22,529 nucleotides of DNA from Archangiaceae bacterium (GTDB taxonomy: Bacteria > Myxococcota > Myxococcia > Myxococcales > Myxococcaceae), in the NCBI GenBank assembly GCA_023248915.1, contig JAHFDQ010000025.1:1-22529 (forward strand), given 5' to 3'. A program made the translations under genes and the position numbers. The notes beneath the pieces were generated by a model. That model did no database searches, was not told the DNA's origin, and saw only the letters and a program-made list of their open reading frames with translations. Positions 16,661 through 22,529 of this stretch are shown here, piece after piece. Position 1 is the first letter of the stretch. Each line of letters opens with the position of its first letter.

Positions 16661-16856
16661 CTAGGTGGTCAGCTTGCCGCCCGCAGTGGTGACGAAACCG
16701 GGCTCGTCGAGGACTTTCATGGGGTGTTCGCTCCCAACTACCGACTGCGAGCCCGCATTGTTCCGGAGCGCGAACCCGAGGAGGTTCCGCCGGACCCGGA
16801 GCAAGTCCCCTTGGACTTGCACGTTCTGCGTCGCCCCTGCGGCGGTCGCCGTACGC
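16661..16856 (-). other. Uncertain small reading frame or gene fragment
   Basis: Between the MopE lipoprotein stop and the beta-helix gene, a minus-strand frame ends at 16661 after residues reading VQVQGDLLRVRRNLLGFALR, NNAGSQSVVGSEHPMKVLDE and PGFVTTAGGKLTT. The mixed, non-Arg/Pro-biased composition looks more like protein than the usual GC-rich shadow frames. There is no good start or ribosome site, and upstream it overlaps the lipoprotein gene in another frame. It could be the leftover 3' end of a lost gene, a tiny gene, or chance. No family recognised. Confidence 0.25.
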
Positions 16857-18422
16857 TCACTTGACGCAGAAATTCTCGGCGAAGACGCCGCCGTCGGCAC
16901 TCACCGCGACCGAGGCGAGTTCGGGCGTTCCGGCCGCGAGCTGTGCAGACGTGTAGCCCTGCGGAGCGAGCGGGTACGGCGTCCCCGGCGTGCCGCTGAC
17001 GATGGAGCACCCGCTCACCCCGGAACCCAGAAACGAGGTCCCCGCGGCGACCGAATGGCTCGCATCGACTACGAGCAGGTCCGGGTCGCTCCCTATCGTG
17101 ACGTCGAGTGGCGTGCCGAATTGCATGACCAGGGGCAAGGGTAGGTAACTCGCCCCTCCTCCAGTTCCAACCGTCGCGTGAATGGCTCCGACCGGTGCAA
17201 CCCGCACCACGCCGGCCGGGCCGACCGCGCCGCTCGTCGAACGAGTCCCCGCGTCGCCGGCGAGAGCCAGGTCGTAGCCGCGAAATTCGGTGAAGTTGCC
17301 GGAGTTGTAGCCGGTGAGGCCCACGATGAAGACAGGCGCACCCGACGAGACCGGCCCGGCCACGTTCAGGGCCGCCACGTCCGCGCTCGAGACATTGTCG
17401 CCCCCGTCGGCCGGGGCCGGCGGAAGCGACGTCGTGCCCTTCGCCGAGACCAGGGTACGCAGCCTCTGGCTGGAATCAATCCACACCAGGAGAGCCGTCT
17501 CCGAGGCTGGGTCGACCGCGAACTTCGGATAGCCCGCTCCGGCCTCAACCGGCGTCGGCCCCAGCCAGGGTCCGGCGTCCCCATCGGGAGCGACCTCGGC
17601 AATTTGCACGGTCTGCGAGCCAACGGCCGTCTGGACCCATGCAACCGCCACCCGACCGCCGTCGAGCGAACTGATTCCCGGCGACGTAATCAACTGCCCG
17701 CCCGCGAGGACGGCCGGTGACATTCGCGGGGCGAGCTTCTGGTCGAAGCGCTGGTAGGACAGTTGGTCGCCGATTCCCGCAGGCGCCGTGACATAGACCG
17801 CGGCGAGGTCGGCACCCGACCGCACCCACGAGAAGCCGAGGGCCCCGGGCACCACCAACACCAGACGGGAAATGTCGGCCCGGCCGTCACAGTCGTTGTC
17901 CAGGCCGTCGCAGCGGGTCTCGACGTCCTCGTAGTCGGCGCCGTAGGACAGTGGGCCGCACGGCGTCTCGTACCCTGCGTCGGTGCAGGCGTGGACCTTG
18001 CCCGAACAGACGCCCTGCTGGCGTTCGCACGCGGTCTGGTCGGTCAGGTGGTCGTCGACGACTCCGTCGCAGTCGTTGTCCTTGCCGTCGCAGGTTTCCG
18101 GCCCAGCGTCCTTCGGCACCGCCGCGCAGGACTCGACGTCCGCGCGGCGGGCGTACTGGCCTGGAGCGGGGTGGCACGTCACCACCCCGGTGGACCGGCA
18201 CCCGCCCACGCCGATGCTGCAGACCTGGCCTTCGAAGTCGCAGGCGTTCCGGACGCAGGTGCCCGGTCCGCCGTCGGTCGAGTCGGTGAGGCAGGTGAAG
18301 GGCGCCGGGCACAGCGAGTCGGGCCAGCACGTCTTCCCCTCGAACTCTAGGGGCGAGACCGCGCAGCCAGAGACCGCGAAGAACAGCGCCAGCGCACCGA
18401 GGGCCTCGCGCCGTGGGCTCAT
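16857..18422 (-). CDS. Lipoprotein with MopE-type repeats and a propeller-like C-terminus
   Basis: The product is 521 residues. ATG 18422 begins a lipoprotein signal peptide (MSPRREALGALALFFAVSGC, lipobox VSGC, lipid Cys 20). Residues 20-175 are Cys-rich: CWPDSLCPAPFTCLTD, then TCDGKDNDCDGVVDD and RCDGLDNDCDGRADI, two MopE-type metal-binding motifs. From ~180 to the end are beta-rich repeats such as LGFSWVRSGADLAAVYV, GGRVAVAWVQTAVG and TALLVWIDSSQRL, suggesting a propeller-like domain. ATG overlaps the TGA of the upstream TPR-like gene by one base (TGATG), so translation of the two is probably coupled. The usual fixed EF-hand-like DxDxDG lead is absent here. Ligand unknown. Confidence 0.85.
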   Translation of the reverse strand: MSPRREALGALALFFAVSGCAVSPLEFEGKTCWPDSLCPAPFTCLTDSTDGGPGTCVRNACDFEGQVCSIGVGGCRSTGVVTCHPAPGQYARRADVESCAAVPKDAGPETCDGKDNDCDGVVDDHLTDQTACERQQGVCSGKVHACTDAGYETPCGPLSYGADYEDVETRCDGLDNDCDGRADISRLVLVVPGALGFSWVRSGADLAAVYVTAPAGIGDQLSYQRFDQKLAPRMSPAVLAGGQLITSPGISSLDGGRVAVAWVQTAVGSQTVQIAEVAPDGDAGPWLGPTPVEAGAGYPKFAVDPASETALLVWIDSSQRLRTLVSAKGTTSLPPAPADGGDNVSSADVAALNVAGPVSSGAPVFIVGLTGYNSGNFTEFRGYDLALAGDAGTRSTSGAVGPAGVVRVAPVGAIHATVGTGGGASYLPLPLVMQFGTPLDVTIGSDPDLLVVDASHSVAAGTSFLGSGVSGCSIVSGTPGTPYPLAPQGYTSAQLAAGTPELASVAVSADGGVFAENFCVK

Positions 18423-19165
18423 CAGAAGGTCCACGCGAACACGGCGCCGCCGGCCACCGCGAGGGCGCCGCCGACTCCGAAGAGGACGTTGGCGGTCTCT
18501 GAGGCCCTCTGTGCGGACGCCTGGTCCGGGACCGCCTGGCGCAGGTCGCTCTCTCCGGCGGCTTTTCTGCCGAGCCTCGACGCTTCCGTCCCATTCCACG
18601 CCGCCACGCCCAGCCCGGCCAGGCCGGCCGCGGCCAGGCCCACCCCGACCCAGGGCACCGCCCGGGACTTCGAGATGCCTGCGCCCGCCACCGGAGCCTT
18701 CGCGGGCGATGGCGTTGCCGGACCGACCACGGGCGCAGGCGGTGGAACGGCCGCGGCGGGCTTCAGCGCGAGCTGGGGAGGAGGAACCGGCGGCCCTGCT
18801 TCGGCCTTCGCGGGCGCCGGAGCGGCTTCCACCTTCCCGCCCGCCCGCGTCCACCAGTCCCGCACCCGGGGCGAGGCAAACCTCGGCAGCTCGAGGTCCG
18901 GGTCGAGCAGCAATGCCTTGCCGAAGCTCGCCTGGGCCTCGCCGTCGCGCGCCAGGCCCGCGTTCGCCAGGCCGATGTACATGTGCACGAATGCGAGATC
19001 GCGCGGCGTATTCTTCGTCCAGGCCCTGGCCTGCTCGAGAGTCTTCAGCGCGGCCGCCTCGTCGAGGGCGCGCAGTTGAGCCACCGCCCGGGGCAGGTGT
19101 GGGTTGGCGGAAGCGGGCGCTTCCGTTCCCGCCTGAACCACCACCGCGAGCACCATGCCGAGCAC
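18422..19165 (-). CDS. Exported TPR-like protein with two C-terminal hydrophobic segments
   Basis: The product is 247 residues from GTG 19165; ATG 19156 is an alternative three codons later. The hydrophobic start (MLGMVLAVVVQAGTEAPASA) acts as a signal sequence. Residues ~22-105 are helical with TPR character: ALDEAAALKTLEQARAW, DLAFVHMYIGLANAGLARDG and EAQASFGKALLLDPDLELP, then SPRVRDWW. This is a common periplasmic layout in myxobacteria. A Pro/Ala-rich linker (~110-165) leads to two hydrophobic stretches, VPWVGVGLAAAGLAGLGVAA and VLFGVGGALAVAGGAVFAW, split by a short charged helix. It may serve as an envelope scaffold for the lipoprotein encoded next to it. It is divergent from the FHA activator, with only 57 bp between starts. 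Confidence 0.75.
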   Translation of the reverse strand: MLGMVLAVVVQAGTEAPASANPHLPRAVAQLRALDEAAALKTLEQARAWTKNTPRDLAFVHMYIGLANAGLARDGEAQASFGKALLLDPDLELPRFASPRVRDWWTRAGGKVEAAPAPAKAEAGPPVPPPQLALKPAAAVPPPAPVVGPATPSPAKAPVAGAGISKSRAVPWVGVGLAAAGLAGLGVAAWNGTEASRLGRKAAGESDLRQAVPDQASAQRASETANVLFGVGGALAVAGGAVFAWTF

Positions 19166-19222
19166 CCGGCGACTCTACCGCCGTGTGGACGCCTCGGTGG
19201 GCCTGATGTAGAGCCCACTCCC

Positions 19223-20527
19223 GTGGCGGCGACGCGCACCCTCGACGTGGTGGTGGATGCCGCGGGCGCTCCGAAGGCGCTCAGGGTTCCGGCCTTCTCC
19301 CTGCGCGTGGTGAAGGGGCCAGACCTTCGCCTCGAGCGGAGGTTCGCGACCGACCGCGTGCTCATCGGTTCGAGCGCGGGGGCCCAGTTCCCGCTCACCG
19401 ACCCGACCGTCAGCGCGGTGCACTGCGAAATCCTTGCCGACGGCGAAGGCGTTCGCGTGCGCGACCTGGGCGCCAAGAACGGCACCCTGCTCGGGGGGCG
19501 GCGCGTCCAGCAGGCCTGGCTCGACCCGAAGGACGACCTCGCCCTCGGGGGGACGGTGGTCCGCTTCCGCCAGCTCGCCGAGGACGAGGACCAGCCGCTC
19601 GAGCAGGCGCGCGGCTTCGGCAGGCTCCGGGGCAGCTCGATCGGCATGCGGCAGCTCTACGCCCAGCTCACCCGCGCCGCGGCCACCGACGTCACCGTGC
19701 TCTTCCAGGCCGAAACCGGCTGCGGCAAGGAGCTGGCGGCCGAGGCGCTGGTTTCCGAGGGGCCCCGGCGCGACAAGCCACTCGTCGTCCTGGACTGCGG
19801 GCGGCTGCCTCCCACCCTGGCGGAGAGCGAGCTGTTCGGCCATGAGAAGGGCTCTTTCACCGGCGCCACGTCCGACCGCGCCGGAGCCTTCGAGCGCGCG
19901 CAGGGCGGCACGCTGTTCATCGACGAGGTCGGCGAGCTACCGCTCGAGCTGCAGCCGAAGCTCCTGGGGGCGCTCGAGAGGCGGTCGGTGCAGCGGCTGG
20001 GCGGTTCGCGGCCCATTCCGGTGGACGTCCGGGTCATCGCCGCCACCCACCGCGAGCTCCAGCTCGAGGTGAACCGGGGCACCTTCCGCGCCGACCTCTT
20101 CTACCGGCTGGCGGTGGCCCAACTTCGGATTCCCTCGCTGCGCGAGCGCCGCGAAGACATCCCCGAGCTGATCGGCCACTTCCTCGAGCAGTTGCCCGGC
20201 TCGCCCTCGCTTCCGCCCGGAGTGTTCCAGCGCTTGTGCGACGCGGACTACCCCGGCAACGTGCGCGAGCTGCGCAACGCCGTCGAGCGGGCGACGCTCG
20301 GGTTCGACCAGGTTCCGCCCCCGGCGCCGCGCGAAGCAGTCAACCTCGACATACCATTCCGGCTGCAGAAGGAACGGCTGGTCGCCGGCTTCGAGCGGGC
20401 CTACTTCGCCCGGCTACTCGAGGCGGCCGGCGGCAACGTTTCCGAGGCGGCCCGCCGGTCGGGGCTCAGCCGGGTTCACGTGCACCAGATTCTCCGTCGC
20501 TGGCAGCTCGGCGGCCGCTCGACTTAG
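19223..20527 (+). CDS. FHA-domain sigma54-dependent transcriptional activator
   Basis: The product is 434 residues. GTG 19223 is the first start that leaves the FHA domain whole; no clear ribosome site is seen. An N-terminal FHA domain (~25-115: VLIGSSAGAQ, SAVHCEI, RVRDLGAKNGTLLGG) binds phosphothreonine in known relatives. The AAA+ sigma54-interacting domain follows: Walker A AETGCGKE (163-170), sigma54-contacting loop GSFTGA (210-215), Walker B LFIDEV (D234, E235), sensor I AATHREL and arginine finger segment FRADLFYRLAV. The C-terminal Fis-type helix-turn-helix is NVSEAARRSGLSRVHVHQIL. Family consensus is GETGTGKE and GAFTGA, so two key motifs vary. There is no receiver domain: control is expected by phosphorylation sensed through FHA, likely from the kinase gene 11 bp downstream. 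Confidence 0.9.
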   Translation: MAATRTLDVVVDAAGAPKALRVPAFSLRVVKGPDLRLERRFATDRVLIGSSAGAQFPLTDPTVSAVHCEILADGEGVRVRDLGAKNGTLLGGRRVQQAWLDPKDDLALGGTVVRFRQLAEDEDQPLEQARGFGRLRGSSIGMRQLYAQLTRAAATDVTVLFQAETGCGKELAAEALVSEGPRRDKPLVVLDCGRLPPTLAESELFGHEKGSFTGATSDRAGAFERAQGGTLFIDEVGELPLELQPKLLGALERRSVQRLGGSRPIPVDVRVIAATHRELQLEVNRGTFRADLFYRLAVAQLRIPSLRERREDIPELIGHFLEQLPGSPSLPPGVFQRLCDADYPGNVRELRNAVERATLGFDQVPPPAPREAVNLDIPFRLQKERLVAGFERAYFARLLEAAGGNVSEAARRSGLSRVHVHQILRRWQLGGRST

Positions 20528-20538
20528 CATTTCGACCG

Positions 20539-22005
20539 TTGCCCCTTTCGACGACATTCGAGATCGAAGGCCGCCTCGGGTCCGGAGGCATGGGCGACGT
20601 CCACCTGGCGCGCATGCGGGCCGGGACATCGGACGTGATGGTGGCCCTGAAACGGATGCGCCCCGAGCTGGTGGAGAACGCCGAGCTCGTCCGGCAGTTC
20701 GAGCGCGAAGCCCGAATCTGCACGCTCTTGCGCCACGACAACATCGTGGCCCTCCGCGCGTACGGAACGGACCAGGGCGGGCCCTACCTCGCGCTCGAGT
20801 ACGTCGAAGGGCACTCGGCGGGAGACCTGTTGAAGGCCACCGCGGGCACCGCGCGGCCGCTGCCGGTGGTGGTGGCGCTCAGCATCGTGCGGGACGCGGC
20901 CCTGGGCCTCCGGTACGCCCACGAGCTGTCCGACCCCGGCGAGGGTATCGAGCACGGCGTCATTCACCGGGACATCTCTCCCGACAACATTCTGGTCTCG
21001 AGCTCGGGCATGGCGAAGCTCGCCGACTTCGGAATCGCCAAGGTGATTGGCGGCACCCACCACACCCGCACCGGGACGGTAAAGGGGAAGTTCGGCTACA
21101 TGGCTCCCGAGCTCTTCGAGGGCAAGGACGCCACCGTCGCCAGCGACCTGTTCGCGCTCGGAGCCACCCTCTACCACCTGGTCTGCGGAGTACCTCCCTT
21201 CCAGGGCCGCACCGAGGCCGAGCTGCTGCGGGCGGTCCTGCACGCGTCGCCTCCTCGCCCTCGCACCTTGCGCCCCGAGGTGGCCCCGGCCATCGAAGCG
21301 TGGATGCTTTCGTCCCTCTCGAAGGACGCCGCCGGCCGGACGCGGCTGGCGACGCTGCTCGAGTCCATCGACCTGCTCGTGCCCGAGGCATCGCTTGCGC
21401 GGGCCGAAGTGGCCGGGTGCCTGGACGAGGCCCTGCCCGGGGGCCGCCGCCTCCTGCCGCTGAGCGCGGCGCTGCCTCAGAGGGCCGGCACCCGGCTGAC
21501 GGCGAAGCCGCAGCGCGAGATTCTCCTCGGCTTCGCCGTCACGTCCGCCGTCCTCCTAGCGTTGCTGGTGGCGCTGCTCTGGGTGCGAAATCCGCCGCCG
21601 AGCGTTCCACACGCGGCGGCCGTCCCCGCTCCAACCTCGGCTCGCGCGGCGCCCCGGCCCGACGAGTTCGTCCCGAAACCCGGCCCGGCCCCGACCGCGG
21701 CGGCGTCCCCCGACGCACCGACGCCCTCGGCCCCGCGGCAACCCGTCGTTGCCGGGCCCAGGCCCGAGCACGCCCGGCCGCGCCGACAGGCGACCACCTT
21801 GTGGATAAAGGTGGACCCATGGGCCCGCGTCTTCCTCGACGGAGAGCTTCTGGGCGTGACGCCGATGGCGCCCATTCGAGTCGCCCCGGGCGCGCACTCG
21901 GTCATCCTGGTGAATGAAGAGCTCAAAGAGCGTCGCACCCTGAGCGTGAAGGCGGAAGCCAACCAGGAGACCGAGCTCAAGGTGTCCCTCTCCGCCGTCC
22001 GGTGA
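20539..22005 (+). CDS. Transmembrane Ser/Thr protein kinase with PEGA domain
   Basis: The product is 488 residues. TTG 20539 is the only start between the previous stop and the glycine loop (the ATG inside the loop is too late); no ribosome site is evident, so coupling to the activator gene is likely. Hanks-type motifs are present: glycine loop GRLGSGGMGDV (11-21), VALK (K38), HRDISPDN (D145), ADFGIAK (D163) and MAPELFEG (E191). The Lys of HRDLKPEN is Ser, which is common in myxobacterial kinases. A transmembrane helix (~328-350, ILLGFAVTSAVLLALLVALL) separates the cytoplasmic kinase from a Pro/Ala-rich linker and a C-terminal PEGA-like domain (~420-488: TTLWIKVDPWARVFLDG, GVTPM, APGAHSVILV). 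It probably phosphorylates proteins such as the neighbouring FHA activator or an envelope partner. Confidence 0.9.
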   Translation: MPLSTTFEIEGRLGSGGMGDVHLARMRAGTSDVMVALKRMRPELVENAELVRQFEREARICTLLRHDNIVALRAYGTDQGGPYLALEYVEGHSAGDLLKATAGTARPLPVVVALSIVRDAALGLRYAHELSDPGEGIEHGVIHRDISPDNILVSSSGMAKLADFGIAKVIGGTHHTRTGTVKGKFGYMAPELFEGKDATVASDLFALGATLYHLVCGVPPFQGRTEAELLRAVLHASPPRPRTLRPEVAPAIEAWMLSSLSKDAAGRTRLATLLESIDLLVPEASLARAEVAGCLDEALPGGRRLLPLSAALPQRAGTRLTAKPQREILLGFAVTSAVLLALLVALLWVRNPPPSVPHAAAVPAPTSARAAPRPDEFVPKPGPAPTAAASPDAPTPSAPRQPVVAGPRPEHARPRRQATTLWIKVDPWARVFLDGELLGVTPMAPIRVAPGAHSVILVNEELKERRTLSVKAEANQETELKVSLSAVR

Positions 22006-22208
22006 CCCGGGCGCCCCTCGGAAAACCCTGGGTGGAGCCTCTCGGGTGTCAGCGCCGCTTTACTCTGGCGGCGGAGGCGGGGGTTTCTGCTAGCAAAAGC
22101 GCTGGCAGTACGGAGGGTTGGAGTCCGCGCCTTCGCGGCACGGGCGCTGCTCAAGGAGGGTCCAGCGGGCGCCAAGGCCGGTCGCCCCAAACCGAAAAGG
22201 ACTCTCCC
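22006..22208. other. Intergenic region before the right-edge lipoprotein
   Basis: Two short hairpins are visible: CGCCGC (22053-22058) with GCGGCG (22068-22073), and CCGCG (22125-22129) with CGCGG (22134-22138) around CCTT. Neither is followed by a T-run, so a terminator for the kinase operon is only possible. No coding signal and no clear promoter were found. Confidence 0.3.
22197..22201 (+). promoter_or_regulatory. Ribosome binding site of the lipoprotein at 22209
   Basis: AAGGA lies seven bases before ATG 22209, the best-placed Shine-Dalgarno site in the window, and it fixes that start. Confidence 0.6.
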
Positions 22209-22529
22209 ATGAAGACGACCCACACCTTCTGTTCCGCCGTGGCACTCCTCCTCTGGGCGTGCGGCCCTGCTTCGAATTCCGACCTCGACCGGGGAGCCAC
22301 CCGGGCGCAGCCGGTGATTTCCGGCGACGCGTGCGCGCTGCACGCCGACAAGGCGAACTGCAACGGCGACGTCCAGGACGGCTGCCACTGGTTGGCCCTG
22401 GGCATTCCGTGCCTGGCGCTCGCGGCGGACGGCGGCGGGTGCCCCGGCAGCGGCGGGTCGTGCGTCGGCCCCGCGGGCGGAGGCGGCGGGGGCGGCGTCG
22501 GCGGCGGTTCCGGAGGGGGCGGCACCATC
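22209..22529 (+). CDS. Cys/Gly-rich lipoprotein, 3' end cut by window edge
   Basis: 107 codons are open to the right edge without a stop. ATG 22209 starts a lipoprotein signal peptide (MKTTHTFCSAVALLLWACG, lipobox LWAC, lipid Cys 18). The mature part contains a Cys cluster (DACALHADKANCNGDVQDGC, then HWLALGIPC, GGC, SCVG) whose CxW and spaced Cys pattern recurs in myxobacterial lipoproteins. It then enters a Gly-rich run (GGGGGGGVGGGSGGGG), probably a linker to a domain beyond the window. Function unknown. It follows the kinase gene by 203 bp and could be separately transcribed. Confidence 0.75.
   Translation, partial: MKTTHTFCSAVALLLWACGPASNSDLDRGATRAQPVISGDACALHADKANCNGDVQDGCHWLALGIPCLALAADGGGCPGSGGSCVGPAGGGGGGGVGGGSGGGGTI

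Noticed and set aside
17983..19206. 407-codon plus-strand open frame opposite the lipoprotein and TPR genes
   Set aside because: Arg/Pro-rich shadow with no domain; both opposing genes have signal peptides and coupled start/stop.
20965..20988. Ser in place of Lys in the kinase HRDxKPxN loop as a sign of a pseudokinase
   Set aside because: HRDISPxN is frequent in active myxobacterial kinases, and the catalytic Asp, DFG and beta3 Lys are all present.
511..22122. Shared 12-mer tacggagggttg near 511 and near 22110
   Set aside because: A 12-base match in GC-rich DNA of this length is expected by chance and the flanks do not match.

Overview
The window is GC-rich DNA, about two thirds or more G+C by eye. 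It carries many GTG or TTG starts, exported Cys-rich lipoproteins with MopE-type metal-binding repeats, C-terminal MYXO-CTERM-like sorting tails, Asp-Ala-Gly linkers, and a Ser/Thr kinase beside an FHA-sigma54 activator. Together these point to a myxobacterium (Myxococcota). Genus cannot be set from this sequence alone, and no rRNA, tRNA or CRISPR was seen.

Region 1 (1-6970) encodes surface proteins. A Kelch-like gene runs off the left edge on the minus strand, downstream of an 828-residue MopE/Gly-rich lipoprotein on the same strand. A small exported protein with a formylglycine-generating-enzyme (FGE) fold diverges from that lipoprotein and converges on a second MopE-repeat lipoprotein of 981 residues with a C-terminal beta-propeller.

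Region 2 (6970-14952) opens with a decayed IS91-type transposase tail and a mostly non-coding stretch. It then carries a 2424-residue exported protein with a DUF2341 module, a LamG-like module, a duplicated 115-codon module and twelve tandem ~104-residue Ig-like repeats, ending in a MYXO-CTERM-like anchor. Two 60-bp direct repeats (55/60 identical, hairpin-forming) lie on either side of this gene, and the right-hand copy forms part of its 3' end.

Region 3 (14849-19165, minus strand) holds a beta-helix-like protein with its own MYXO-CTERM tail, which overlaps the giant gene tail-to-tail. Upstream of it lie a third MopE-type lipoprotein and a TPR-like membrane-associated protein whose stop overlaps the lipoprotein start.

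Region 4 (19223-22529, plus strand) is divergent from region 3. It carries an FHA-sigma54 activator followed 11 bp later by a transmembrane Ser/Thr kinase with a PEGA domain, and then the start of another Cys/Gly-rich lipoprotein. A plausible reading is a kinase to FHA-activator relay serving an envelope gene set, but no sequence seen here proves which genes it controls.

No clear defence, secretion or biosynthetic system was found. The least ordinary signals are the paired 60-bp repeats, the way one copy supplies the C-terminal tails of two convergent anchored proteins, and an exported FGE-fold protein without the usual catalytic cysteine pair.
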